This document shows positions 53,674-62,378 of a DNA stretch of 64,000 nt, one piece after another. The notes beneath the pieces were generated by a model that made no database searches, was not told where the DNA came from, and saw only the letters and a list, made by a program, of their open reading frames with translations. Numbering within the stretch: the first letter of the stretch is position 1; each line of letters starts with the position of its first letter. Location of the stretch: contig NZ_CP107785.1 of the NCBI RefSeq assembly GCF_036345915.1, positions 2,108,001 through 2,172,000 on the forward strand, read 5' to 3'. The stretch is from Nocardia sp. NBC_00565 (GTDB lineage: Bacteria; Actinomycetota; Actinomycetes; Mycobacteriales; Mycobacteriaceae). Position numbers and translations under genes: made by a program.

Positions 53674-54507
53674 TCATGCCGACAGGGCCGGGGCGTGTGC
53701 CTCCTTGATCTCGGCGAAGGAGTCCATCGCGTGGCCGGCGACGATGCCGCCGTCGACCGGCAGCACGGTGCCGGTGATGTAGGCGGAACGATCGCCGGCG
53801 AAGAAGACGGCCGCCTCGGCGATATCAGTGGCGGTGCCGTCGCGCCGCAGCGGGCGAATGGACTTGATGACCTCGCGCAGCTCGCGGACGGCCGCCTCGG
53901 TGTCGTCCAGGTCGCCCATGGTGCTGCCCAGGATGGCCGTGGGGATCGCGCCCGGAGCGATGCTGTTGACGCGGATACCGTATGCGGCCAGGTCGATGGC
54001 GGCGCATTTGGTGAAGTGATTGACGCCCGCCTTCGCCGCGCGGTAGACCACCTGACCACGACCGGCTCGGATGCCGCCGATCGAGGTGGTGTTGATGATC
54101 GACCCGCCACCGTGTTCGGCCATATGCCGCGCCGCGTGCTGGGTTCCGAGCATGACGCCGAGCAGATCGACGCCCATCAGCCGGTGGAAATCCGCCAGCG
54201 GATCGTCGAGCAGGCTGGAATACATGGTGGTGGGGATGCCGGCGTTGTTGAACATGATGTCCAGCCCGCCGAAATGCGCCACCGTGAAGTCGACCAGATC
54301 GCGGACCTGATCCGAATTCGCGACGTCGGTCTCCTTGAACGCGACCTCCGGTCCGTACTCCGCGGCCACGGCCGCACCGAGTTCGGCATTGATGTCCGCG
54401 ATGATCACGCGGGCGCCCTCTGCCACGAAGGCGTCCACTGCGGTGCGGCCGATTCCCGCCGCGCCACCGGTGATGATGGCGACCTTGCCGGTCAGTTCGT
54501 TTGTCAT
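53674..54507 (-). CDS. SDR oxidoreductase linked to the P450 system
   Basis: The 277-residue classical SDR has TGGAAGIGRTAVDAF, NNAGIPTTMY, catalytic Ser in NTTSIGGIRAGR and VYRAAKAG, and LPVDGGIVAG. GAAAGG ribosome-binding site. It is the last gene behind the P450, ferredoxin and reductase and may oxidise an alcohol made by the P450. A C-terminal tail of about 20 residues follows the usual family end. Confidence 0.9.
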   Translation of the reverse strand: MTNELTGKVAIITGGAAGIGRTAVDAFVAEGARVIIADINAELGAAVAAEYGPEVAFKETDVANSDQVRDLVDFTVAHFGGLDIMFNNAGIPTTMYSSLLDDPLADFHRLMGVDLLGVMLGTQHAARHMAEHGGGSIINTTSIGGIRAGRGQVVYRAAKAGVNHFTKCAAIDLAAYGIRVNSIAPGAIPTAILGSTMGDLDDTEAAVRELREVIKSIRPLRRDGTATDIAEAAVFFAGDRSAYITGTVLPVDGGIVAGHAMDSFAEIKEAHAPALSA

Positions 54508-54571
54508 GATCGTTACCTTTCGTTGGGTCGGGAACGCGGTCGTTCCCGATCCTTGGGGGAATGTGTGCTGG

Positions 54572-55795
54572 TTACCAGGTGACGGGGAGTTCGTGGACGC
54601 CGTAGGCGAAGTAGTCCTCCTTGAACTCGATCCGGTCGATGGTGGTGGCCAGTTCGAGGGTGGGGATGCGGCGGTAGAGGGTGCCGTAGACGATCTGGAG
54701 TTCCACCCTGGCCAGTTGCTGGCCGACGCACTGGTGGATGCCGAAGCCGAAGGCGTGGTGCTGACGGGCCGGCCGGTGCAGGTCGAGGCGGTCGGGTTCG
54801 GGGAAGGCCCGCGGATCCCAGTTGGCGATCGGCAGCGGCGTGATGATGCCGTCGCCGGCGCGGATCACCTCGCCACCGACCTCGATGTCCTCGAGCGCGA
54901 TCCGGCGCAGCCCGTGCTGGGCGATGGACAGATAGCGCAGCATCTCCTCGACGCCGCCGGCGATGACCTTCGGGTCGTCGCTGTCACGGAAAATCGCGAG
55001 CTGGTCCGGATTCTGCAGCAGCGCAAGGGTTCCGAGCCCGATCATATTCGCGCTCGTCTCATGTCCGGCGATGAGCAGCACCACGCCCATCTGGGCGGCC
55101 TCGTGCACGGTGACATCACCGGCGTTCACGCGCTCGGCGAGATCGGAGACCCAGCCATCGCCGGGGGAGTCCAGCCGCGCCGTGATCAGACCGGCCAGGT
55201 ACTCCAGGATTTCCGCGCTGGATCGCGCGTTCTCCTCCGGAGTGGCATTGCGGTCGACGGAGACGGTCGCATGCCGATGGAAGAACTCCTTGTCGGAGTA
55301 GGGGACACCGAGCAGTTCGCAGATCATCAGCGACGGCAGCGGCAGGGCCAGCGCGGTGACCAGGTCGGTCGGTTTCGGTCCGGCGAGCATCTCGTCGATC
55401 AGGTCGTCGGTGATCTGCTGGATGACCGGTCGCAGCGCCTCGACGCGTTTGACGGTGAAGGGCGGGGTCATCAACCGGCGGAACCGGCTGTGCTCGGGGG
55501 CGTCGGAGTTGAAGATGGTCAACGGCCGGTGGTCGACGGTTTCGGCCATGCCGAGGTTCTGGTGCGGAAATCCGGGTTGGCGCTCGTCGGCGCTGACCCG
55601 TGGGTCCGACAGCACGATCCGCTGCTCGGCGTGGCCGGTGACCAGCCACTGGGTGCTGCCGTCCCAGATCCGCACCTTCGATACCGGGCTCTCGGGCAGC
55701 TGTGCCCGCTGCCGCGGCGGCGGCGCGAACGGGCAGCCCGCGGCTCGGGGATTCGGGAATTCGGGCAGGTCCGTGGTGATGGTGGACTCGGACAT
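54572..55795 (-). CDS. Cytochrome P450, CYP105-like
   Basis: The 407-residue P450 has the I-helix oxygen motif IAGHETSANMIG, ExxR in EEMLRYLS, and the haem loop FGFGIHQCVGQQLARVE with the Cys ligand. GAAAGG precedes the ATG; an upstream in-frame ATG would overlap the ferredoxin gene. CYP105-type enzymes hydroxylate diverse natural products, steroids and xenobiotics. The neighbouring ferredoxin and reductase supply electrons. Confidence 0.94.
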   Translation of the reverse strand: MSESTITTDLPEFPNPRAAGCPFAPPPRQRAQLPESPVSKVRIWDGSTQWLVTGHAEQRIVLSDPRVSADERQPGFPHQNLGMAETVDHRPLTIFNSDAPEHSRFRRLMTPPFTVKRVEALRPVIQQITDDLIDEMLAGPKPTDLVTALALPLPSLMICELLGVPYSDKEFFHRHATVSVDRNATPEENARSSAEILEYLAGLITARLDSPGDGWVSDLAERVNAGDVTVHEAAQMGVVLLIAGHETSANMIGLGTLALLQNPDQLAIFRDSDDPKVIAGGVEEMLRYLSIAQHGLRRIALEDIEVGGEVIRAGDGIITPLPIANWDPRAFPEPDRLDLHRPARQHHAFGFGIHQCVGQQLARVELQIVYGTLYRRIPTLELATTIDRIEFKEDYFAYGVHELPVTW

Positions 55796-55817
55796 GGGCT
55801 TTCCTTTCGCGGGTTCG

Positions 55818-56012
55818 TTATTCCTGGAAGGTGATGACCAGTGCCGGGCAGACACCTGCGGCATCTCGAACGGCGTCGTCCTGGTCCGCGGGCGGGTTCG
55901 CGTCGAGCAGGATGACGATGCCGTCCTCGTCGCGCTGGTCGAAGACGTCGGGGGCCTCGGCAACGCATTGGCCGCAGGCGACGCATTTGTCCTCGTCGAT
56001 GAAAACTTTCAT
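55818..56012 (-). CDS. Small ferredoxin, P450 partner
   Basis: The 64-residue protein begins MKVFIDEDKCVACGQCVAEAP and ends with VCPALVITFQE. Many P450-linked ferredoxins carry a non-Cys residue at the second position and hold [3Fe-4S]; here a Cys is present (C10, C13, C16, C55), so [4Fe-4S] is possible. Very strong AGGAGG ribosome-binding site. It passes electrons from the reductase to the P450. Confidence 0.93.
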   Translation of the reverse strand: MKVFIDEDKCVACGQCVAEAPDVFDQRDEDGIVILLDANPPADQDDAVRDAAGVCPALVITFQE

Positions 56013-56051
56013 GATGTCCTCCTAGGTGTTCTGGGAAATGGCTGGTGGGTG

Positions 56052-57239
56052 TCAGTGCGCCGGTACGGTGACCGACTGGGCGTCGACGACGTCCTGGCGG
56101 CGCAGCCGGGTCTGTTTGGGCATGTTCCAGCCGACGACGCCGGTGACCCGGCCGTCGGCGCGGTATCGGGCGACGAACCTGCGCTCGTCGGTGGAGCCCT
56201 CCACGATCTCCACCTCGGCCCCGGCGGGGAGCGTGCCGTGGACCTGGATCTTGGCGTCGAACTGATCGGTCCAGAAGTAGGAAATCGGGGTGTAGGGCTG
56301 CTCGGCGCCGAGGATGTTGGCCGCCACCGCGGCCGCCTGCTCGGTGGCGTTGGTGCGGTTCTCCAGGCGGACCAGGGCGCCGACGTGGTCGTGGTGCCAG
56401 CGGGCGACATCGCCGACGGCGTAGATGCCTTCGGCCGCACGGCAATTGGCATCGCAGACCACACCGTTGTCGAGGGTGAGTCCGCTACCGTCCAGCCATT
56501 CGGTGGCCGGGGTAGCGCCGACCGCGACCACGACGAGGTCGGCCGGGAGTTCCTCGCCGGTATCGAGCCGCACGCCCGCGACACGTCCCGCATTGCGGAC
56601 GAGTTCGCTGACTCCGGTCCCGAGACGCAGGTTGACGCCGTTTTCGGTGTGCAGGTCACCGAGCAGGCTCGCCACGCGCGGGCCGAGCTGGCCGGCCATC
56701 GGCGCCGACAGCGGGCCGACGATAGTGACGTCCAGCCCCAATTTCCGCGCGGTGGCGGCGATTTCGGATCCGAGCACGCCTTCTCCGACGACTACCAGGC
56801 GGGTGGCCGTCAACAGGTCTGCACGCAGGGCGAGCGCCTCTTCCAGCGTGCGCAGGACGTGCACGCCCGCACTCGCGGTCGCACCGAAGAGGGTGCGGGG
56901 CCGCACTCCCGTGGCGATCACGATCGCGTCCGCTTGCACGGCTAGCCCGGATTCGGCGTGCACGGTGCGGGATTCGGCGTCGAGTGCGACCGCGGGATCA
57001 CCGAGGATGAAGTCGATATTCAGGTCGGACAGGTGCGCGGCGGGGCGCAGCTGGGCCCGCTCGGGCTCCCAGGTGCCTGCCAGGATCTGCTTGGACAGCG
57101 GCGGCCGGTCGTAGGGGAGTTCGGATTCGGCGCCGAGGACGGTGATGCCGCCCTGATATCCGTTGCGTCGCAGGGCTTGCGCGGTGGAGAGTCCGGCGGC
57201 GGAGGCGCCGACGACCAATACGCTGGCTGGAGTGTCCAT
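56052..57239 (-). CDS. Ferredoxin reductase, FAD-dependent (putidaredoxin-reductase type)
   Basis: The 395-residue flavoprotein has FAD motif VVGASAAGLSTAQALRRNG, YDRPPLSKQIL, NAD(P) motif VVGEGVLGSEIAATARKLG and IYAVGDVARWHHD. It is of the two-domain class that reduces P450 ferredoxins. Placement directly upstream of the ferredoxin and P450 genes completes a class I electron chain. Confidence 0.95.
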   Translation of the reverse strand: MDTPASVLVVGASAAGLSTAQALRRNGYQGGITVLGAESELPYDRPPLSKQILAGTWEPERAQLRPAAHLSDLNIDFILGDPAVALDAESRTVHAESGLAVQADAIVIATGVRPRTLFGATASAGVHVLRTLEEALALRADLLTATRLVVVGEGVLGSEIAATARKLGLDVTIVGPLSAPMAGQLGPRVASLLGDLHTENGVNLRLGTGVSELVRNAGRVAGVRLDTGEELPADLVVVAVGATPATEWLDGSGLTLDNGVVCDANCRAAEGIYAVGDVARWHHDHVGALVRLENRTNATEQAAAVAANILGAEQPYTPISYFWTDQFDAKIQVHGTLPAGAEVEIVEGSTDERRFVARYRADGRVTGVVGWNMPKQTRLRRQDVVDAQSVTVPAH

Positions 57240-57278
57240 GGGGTGACTCGCTTTCGTGGTTGGAGCGCTGGGTAGTGG

Positions 57279-57482
57279 TCAGGCGGTCTGCAGGCGGCGG
57301 CGCAGCAGCGTCGAGCCGGCCCCCAGCGAGACGAAACCCATGCCGGCACATGTCACGATCTGCTGGATGCCACTGAGGCCGAGGCTGTCGGCGACCGCTT
57401 CGAAGCCGACGGCCACGGCGACGGCGAGGTTGAACAGGAACAGGAACCAGAGCGCGGGGCTGGAACTCAGCAGCGACTTCAT
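57279..57482 (-). CDS. Small two-helix membrane protein ahead of the P450 genes
   Basis: The 67-residue protein, ATG 57482 with GAGAGG upstream, has helices at about residues 9-28 and 38-56 and a basic LLRRRLQTA end. No family recognised. It is about 40 bp before the reductase gene and probably leads the operon. It could anchor or modulate the P450 system; that is speculation. Confidence 0.65.
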   Translation of the reverse strand: MKSLLSSSPALWFLFLFNLAVAVAVGFEAVADSLGLSGIQQIVTCAGMGFVSLGAGSTLLRRRLQTA

Positions 57483-57602
57483 CAGGTCGGCCTCTCGGAT
57501 CGGGGGGCGTGATTTGCTGAGACCTACGATTCCGTCTCCGACCTGCTGCGACGAGGGAGTGCCGTCCCGAATCGATGGTGTAGCTGGGTACACCACGACA
57601 GG

Positions 57603-57616
57603 GGTGACGCGTCACC
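57603..57616. promoter_or_regulatory. 14-bp perfect palindrome in divergent promoter region
   Basis: GGTGACGCGTCACC is perfectly symmetric and lies in the 169-bp region between the P450-system genes and the histidine kinase gene, 36 bp ahead of the kinase ATG. A likely binding site for the adjacent LuxR-type response regulator or another dimeric regulator. Confidence 0.45.
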
Positions 57617-57651
57617 TCCGCGGGGGTAGGCGGCCGCATACGCTGAGCGTT

Positions 57652-58827
57652 ATGTGGGAGACAGTGCGACGGGCGGCGAAGGCCACTCGGCAGTTGGCCG
57701 GGGCGGCGGCGCTGGCATTCGGCGCCTACCTGTTCATCTCGCTGATCTTGCTGAGCGTGGCGGGCGCGCTGGTCGTCGTCGGGATCGGAATGGTGCCGAC
57801 GACGACGATGCTGATGCGCCAACTCGCGGGTACCAAGCGGCGCAATGTGGCGGAATGGACGGGCCGGACGATCCCCGAGCGGTATCTGCGGATCGATGGA
57901 CCGCTGCGGCAGAGCCTGCGCGGGGTGGTGCGCGATCCGAGCACCTATGCCGACCTGCGCTGGATGCTGGCGTACTACCTCTACGGTGCGCTGGGGTACC
58001 TGGCAGTGCCGTTATGGGTGATCGGTGTGCCCGTCGACGGTGTGTGGTGCGGGCTGCTCGGCCGAAAGGCGTTGGTACTCCCGCTGATCGGCCGCTTGGC
58101 CGACCTGGACGCCACCTGGTCCGAAGCGCTGCTGAAGCCGACGCCGAAGGCGCTGCTGGTCGAGCGCGTCGAGGAGCTGACCCAGACCCGGGCAGGCGCG
58201 ATCGCCGAGCATGCCGCCGAACTGCGCCGGATCGAACGCGATCTGCACGATGGCACGCAGGCCCGACTCGTCGCGCTGTCGATGCGGATCGGTTTGGCCA
58301 GGCGGGTTTACGATTCGGATCCGAAGGCCGCCCGCGCGCTGCTGGACGACGCGCAGGAACAAGCCGAGCACGCGCTGACCGAACTGCGCCACGTCGTGCG
58401 CGGGATCCACCCGCCGATCCTCACCGACCGCGGATTGGCCGGTGCCGTGCGGGCGCTCGCCGCGAGCAGCGGACTCGCCGTCTTCGTCGACGCCGACAGT
58501 GTCGAGGCCGGGCCGCGGGCTCCCGCCGCGGTCGAGGCCGCCGCGTATTTCGTTGTCGCAGAGGCATTGACGAATGCGTTGAAACACAGTGGCGCCGATG
58601 GTGCCGAGGTCCTGGTCATGCGTTCCGCACAGGGTTTGCGGGTCGTGGTGCGCGATGATGGGCAGGGCGGCGCGCGGATCCCGCAGGCCGGGCTCGATCC
58701 GCGCACCGGCGGATCCGGACTGCTCGGCATGTACCGCCGGGTCGCCGCACTCGATGGCACCCTCACCGTGACCAGCCCCGTCGGGGGCCCGACCACTATC
58801 GAAGCGGAGCTACCGTGCGTGTGGTAA
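57652..58827 (+). CDS. Sensor histidine kinase, NarL-system type
   Basis: The 391-residue protein has two paired membrane regions (about 15-50 and 105-140) and a HisKA_3 domain with phosphoacceptor His in IERDLHDGTQARLVALSMRIG (two parts). The HATPase domain shows ALTNALKHS, DDGQGG and GSGLLGM. There is little extracytoplasmic sequence, so it probably senses the membrane. It overlaps the response regulator gene by 13 bases. The ATG at 57652 starts the conserved membrane part. Confidence 0.93.
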   Translation: MWETVRRAAKATRQLAGAAALAFGAYLFISLILLSVAGALVVVGIGMVPTTTMLMRQLAGTKRRNVAEWTGRTIPERYLRIDGPLRQSLRGVVRDPSTYADLRWMLAYYLYGALGYLAVPLWVIGVPVDGVWCGLLGRKALVLPLIGRLADLDATWSEALLKPTPKALLVERVEELTQTRAGAIAEHAAELRRIERDLHDGTQARLVALSMRIGLARRVYDSDPKAARALLDDAQEQAEHALTELRHVVRGIHPPILTDRGLAGAVRALAASSGLAVFVDADSVEAGPRAPAAVEAAAYFVVAEALTNALKHSGADGAEVLVMRSAQGLRVVVRDDGQGGARIPQAGLDPRTGGSGLLGMYRRVAALDGTLTVTSPVGGPTTIEAELPCVW

Positions 58828-59459
58828 TCGCCGAGGACAATGCCCTACTGCGGGAAGGACTTGTCCTACTGCTGACCTCTGCCGGACATGACGTCGTCGC
58901 GGTCGCCGGCACCGGACCCGAAGTGCTGCCAATGCTTTTGGCGAAGCGGCCGGATGCGGCGGTGCTCGATGTGCGGATGCCCCCTGGTTTCCGCGACGAA
59001 GGTCTGCGCGCCGCACTCGAAGCGCGCAAAGAGATTCCGGGCCTGCCGGTGCTGGTGCTCTCGCAGTACGTCGAGCAGTCCTATGCCACCGAATTGCTCG
59101 GCGGCGGTGCGAGCGGCGTCGGCTATCTGCTGAAGGATCGAGTGGGCCGGGTCGACGAATTCCTGGACGCCCTGGAGCGCGTCGCCGCCGGCGGCACCGC
59201 CCTGGATCCGGAGGTGGTGACCGAATTGCTCACCCGCCGACGGGATTCGCCACTGGACACCCTGACCCCGCGCGAGCGCGAGGTCCTCGCGCTGATGGCC
59301 GAGGGACACGACAACACGACCATCGCGAAAACTCTGTTCGTCAGTGAACGCGTGGTGAGCAAGCACATCGGCAATGTCTTCCTGAAACTGGATCTGCCAC
59401 CTTCCGACAGCGGCCACCGCAGAGTGCTGGCGGTATTGGCCTACCTGAACGGCTCTTAG
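58815..59459 (+). CDS. LuxR/NarL-family response regulator
   Basis: The 214-residue protein has a receiver domain with EDNALLREGL acidic pocket, phosphoacceptor Asp in AAVLDVRMPP and Lys in YLLKDRVG, and a C-terminal helix-turn-helix LTPREREVLALMAEGHDNTTIA. GTG start inside the kinase gene. With the kinase it forms a two-component system. Divergence from the P450 operon makes that operon a candidate target. Confidence 0.95.
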   Translation: MRVVIAEDNALLREGLVLLLTSAGHDVVAVAGTGPEVLPMLLAKRPDAAVLDVRMPPGFRDEGLRAALEARKEIPGLPVLVLSQYVEQSYATELLGGGASGVGYLLKDRVGRVDEFLDALERVAAGGTALDPEVVTELLTRRRDSPLDTLTPREREVLALMAEGHDNTTIAKTLFVSERVVSKHIGNVFLKLDLPPSDSGHRRVLAVLAYLNGS

Positions 59460-59479
59460 CCGCCACTCTCTCCGAGAGT

Positions 59480-59499
59480 GATAATCTCCGATTCGGAGA
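59480..59499 (+). promoter_or_regulatory. Promoter -10 with overlapping palindromic operator
   Basis: GATAAT (59480) closely fits a -10 box; a weak -35 (TTAGCC, 59456) lies 18 bases upstream. The perfect palindrome TCTCCGATTCGGAGA (59485-59499) overlaps the expected start of transcription, as for a TetR- or MarR-type repressor site. A longer hairpin (59468-59500) shares its right arm. Confidence 0.55.
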
Positions 59500-59540
59500 G
59501 GGATATGCGCCGCCGCGTCGCGGCAGGAGAGGAATACGGA

Positions 59541-60338
59541 GTGACCGACGATCTGGGTGCGGCTGGGCTGCGGTTCGAACGCGACGGTGTCATCGGCTGG
59601 TGCGTCATCGATCGTCCGGCGGCGCGCAACGCTTTGACACCGGCGATGTACTTCGGGATCAAGCGGGCGGTAGCTCTGGTCAACACCGATCCCGACCTGG
59701 CCGCGCTGATCATCACCGGCACCGGTGATGTCTTCGCCCCGGGTGGTGACCTCGGCCGTCGCTCCGAACCCGGCGATGCGCTGCCGCCCGGTCTCGGCGG
59801 CCAGGACACGTTGCCGTTCCTCGCGATTCGTGACAGCCGCGCGCCGGTAGTGGCCGCGGTCAACGGCATCTGCCAGGCGGGCGGACTGTTGATCGCGATG
59901 TTGGCCGATATCGCCGTGGCCAGTGATCGGGCCACCTTCCGGGTGCCGGAGCTGCTGCGCGGCATCCCCGATGCCACCTATGCTGCCGTGCTGCCCGCTC
60001 ACGTCGGCATCGCCGTGGCCCGCGACCTGCTGCTGTCGGCCCGCCGCTTCGATGCCGCCGAAGCCCAGCGACTGGGCGTCATCACCCGGGTCGTCCCGCA
60101 CGATGAACTCCGGGCCGCCGCGGTCACCGCGGTCACCGAAATCCTGCAGACCGCCCCGACGGCCCGCGCGCACGTCAAACGCATGCTCAACGAGCGCTAC
60201 GGTTTCATCGACTACCAGACCATGTTCATGGAACTGCAGCAGTCACCGGAACCGCGCGAGGGCATGCGAGCCTTCATGGAGAAGCGGGCTCCCGACTGGG
60301 TCCCCGAACATCTCCCACCCGACGGCAGCCGTCCCTGA
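59541..60338 (+). CDS. Enoyl-CoA hydratase/isomerase family protein
   Basis: The 265-residue crotonase-fold protein has IDRPAARNALTPAMY, the oxyanion segment DVFAPGGDLG and VNGICQAGGLLIAMLADIAVAS. The usual catalytic Glu positions are replaced (region reads PELLRGIPDATYAAVLP), so isomerase or another activity is possible. GTG 59541 with AGGAGAGG is chosen; GTG 59478 lies inside the promoter/operator. It is convergent with the second hydratase. Confidence 0.88.
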   Translation: MTDDLGAAGLRFERDGVIGWCVIDRPAARNALTPAMYFGIKRAVALVNTDPDLAALIITGTGDVFAPGGDLGRRSEPGDALPPGLGGQDTLPFLAIRDSRAPVVAAVNGICQAGGLLIAMLADIAVASDRATFRVPELLRGIPDATYAAVLPAHVGIAVARDLLLSARRFDAAEAQRLGVITRVVPHDELRAAAVTAVTEILQTAPTARAHVKRMLNERYGFIDYQTMFMELQQSPEPREGMRAFMEKRAPDWVPEHLPPDGSRP

Positions 60339-60354
60339 CACGCTGCGCTTCGGA

Positions 60355-61122
60355 TCACCGTCCGCGCCATTGCGGGGCACGCTTTTCGGCGAACGCGCGG
60401 GGACCTTCCTGCGCGTCCTCGCTGTTGTAGCAAAGTTCGGAAGCGTGTCTGGCGGCTTTCAGGGCGGCCGAGCGGCCCATCTCGGTCGCGATCATGACTG
60501 TTTCGCGCGCGGTACGGACTGAGAGCGGGGCGCCGTCGAGAATCTCACCGGCCAGATCGAGGGCGGTTTCCATCAATTCGGCCGGCTCGGCTAGCCGGTT
60601 GACCAGGCCGATCTCATAGGCGCGCTGGGCGGTGATCGGTTTGCCGGTGAGCAGGATTTCCATCATGATTCGCTGCGGGATCATATGTATCAGGGGTGCG
60701 GCCCACGGTGCGCTGCGGCCCACCTTGACCTCCGTTATCGCGAATTTCGCGGTGGTGCCTGCCACGCACAGATCGCAGGCCTGGGCGAGCATCCAGCCGC
60801 CGGCGAATGCGACGCCGTTGACCGCGGCGATGGTGGGTTTCGACAATTCGATGGTGTCGTAGGGCAGCGGGAACATCTCGCGCGGTGGTACGCGCATACC
60901 GGTTTCCACCATTTCCTTGAGATCGCCGCCCGCGCAGAATGCCTTGTCGCCCGCGCCGGTGAGAATGGCGATACGCAATGCCGGATCCCGCTCGAAGCGA
61001 TCCCATGCGGCGTACAGACCTTCGCGAACGTCCTCGGCCAGGCAATTGCGCGTCTCCGGTCGGTTCAGGGTGATGACGGCGATGCCGTCGGCGCGGGCGT
61101 CGAACAGTACCGCGTCGCTCAT
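60355..61122 (-). CDS. Enoyl-CoA hydratase/isomerase family protein
   Basis: The 255-residue crotonase-fold protein has LNRPETRNCLAEDVREGL, oxyanion-hole FCAGGDLKEM and VNGVAFAGGWMLAQACDLCVAG. It ends EGPRAFAEKRAPQWRGR, typical of the family. Its start codon overlaps the stop of the Cat1-type transferase, so they form one operon with the downstream-numbered CaiB gene. It should hydrate an enoyl-CoA; chain type unknown. Confidence 0.92.
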   Translation of the reverse strand: MSDAVLFDARADGIAVITLNRPETRNCLAEDVREGLYAAWDRFERDPALRIAILTGAGDKAFCAGGDLKEMVETGMRVPPREMFPLPYDTIELSKPTIAAVNGVAFAGGWMLAQACDLCVAGTTAKFAITEVKVGRSAPWAAPLIHMIPQRIMMEILLTGKPITAQRAYEIGLVNRLAEPAELMETALDLAGEILDGAPLSVRTARETVMIATEMGRSAALKAARHASELCYNSEDAQEGPRAFAEKRAPQWRGR

Positions 61123-62378
61123 CAGAAACCTCTCCGCTGAATGGTGTGGGCCGCCCGGGCCAGTTCTTCCTGAAAATCGGGATGCGCGATGGCGATCAGC
61201 CGACGGGTGCGTTCGGCCAGTGTGCGGCCCTCGAGTTCGGCCGCACCGAATTCGGTGACGATCACATCCACATCGCTGCGCGCGGTGGTGACCGGCCCGG
61301 TCAGGTCGGCGGTAATGCGGCTGATCGTGCCGCCTTTGGCGGTGGCGGGCAGGGCGATGATGGCGTGGCCGCCCGCTGAGCGCGCACCCGCTCGAACGAA
61401 ATCGACCTGGCCGCCGGTGCCGCCGAGATAGGCCGAACCGCTTTGTTCGGCGTTCACCTGCCCGGTGAGGTCGACCTCCATGGCCGAATTGATGGTCACC
61501 AGTTTGTCCAACTGTGCGAGCACGGCCGCATCGTGGGTATAAGACGTGGCGCACATGCGGATTCGCGGATTGCGGTGGCCGAACTCATAGAGCCGTTCGG
61601 TACCGATCAACGCACCGGTGATCGAAACGCCTCGATCGATGGATTTGCGCGCATTGGTGACGACGCCCGCCTCGACCAGGTCGACGAGACCATCGCCCAG
61701 CATGCCGGAATGCACGCCGAGATCCGTGCGATCGTGCAGCAGCCGCAGGATGGCGTCCGGCACGGTGCCGACTCCGGTCTGGATGACCGAGCCGTCCTCG
61801 ATATAGGCGGCGGCGTATTTCGCGATGGCTTGGTCGATTTCGCTGATATTCCCCGGCGCCACCGTGACCGGCGGGCGCGAAACATGTACGGCGTAATCGA
61901 TATCGGCGGCGGACAGTGATTCGCCGGGCGTGAACGGCACCTGCTCGTTCACCTCCGCGACGACGACACGCGCCTTCGCGACGGCGGCCCGCACATAATC
62001 GCTGATGAGGCCGAAGCTGTGGTTGCCATCCGCATCGGCCGGGCTGACCTGGACGAAAGCGATATCGCATCCGATGATCCCGGCCTCGATCATCGGGCCG
62101 ACCTGGCTGACGTGGCAGGGGATCACGGTGAGCTTGTGCTCCTTGGTCAGCGCCCGCAGCGCGCCGATCGCTCCCATACTGGACAGCGCGAAACTGTCGG
62201 TGGCCGCCGGGGTGAACACACCGGAGAAGCTGGTCGCGATGAAGGCCGACAGCCCGCCGATATCGCGGCCCTGCTCGATCAGCGCCTCGATGAGCGTCGT
62301 CGGTTCGCCGCACGCCTGGCCGATGACGATGCGATCGCCCGGGCGCAGAAACCGGCCGAGGTCCAGATCGCCGGTCAT
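61122..62378 (-). CDS. Acetyl-CoA hydrolase/transferase family CoA-transferase (Cat1-like)
   Basis: The 418-residue class I-type enzyme has QACGEPTTLIEALIEQG, IQTGVGTVPDAILRLL and HSGMLGDGLVDLVEAG with the glutamate-rich region FGAAELEGRTLAERTRRLIAIAHP. Such enzymes move CoA from acetyl- or succinyl-CoA to carboxylates such as 4-hydroxybutyrate. Overlaps of one base with the hydratase and four with the CaiB gene imply a single operon. Confidence 0.9.
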   Translation of the reverse strand: MTGDLDLGRFLRPGDRIVIGQACGEPTTLIEALIEQGRDIGGLSAFIATSFSGVFTPAATDSFALSSMGAIGALRALTKEHKLTVIPCHVSQVGPMIEAGIIGCDIAFVQVSPADADGNHSFGLISDYVRAAVAKARVVVAEVNEQVPFTPGESLSAADIDYAVHVSRPPVTVAPGNISEIDQAIAKYAAAYIEDGSVIQTGVGTVPDAILRLLHDRTDLGVHSGMLGDGLVDLVEAGVVTNARKSIDRGVSITGALIGTERLYEFGHRNPRIRMCATSYTHDAAVLAQLDKLVTINSAMEVDLTGQVNAEQSGSAYLGGTGGQVDFVRAGARSAGGHAIIALPATAKGGTISRITADLTGPVTTARSDVDVIVTEFGAAELEGRTLAERTRRLIAIAHPDFQEELARAAHTIQRRGF

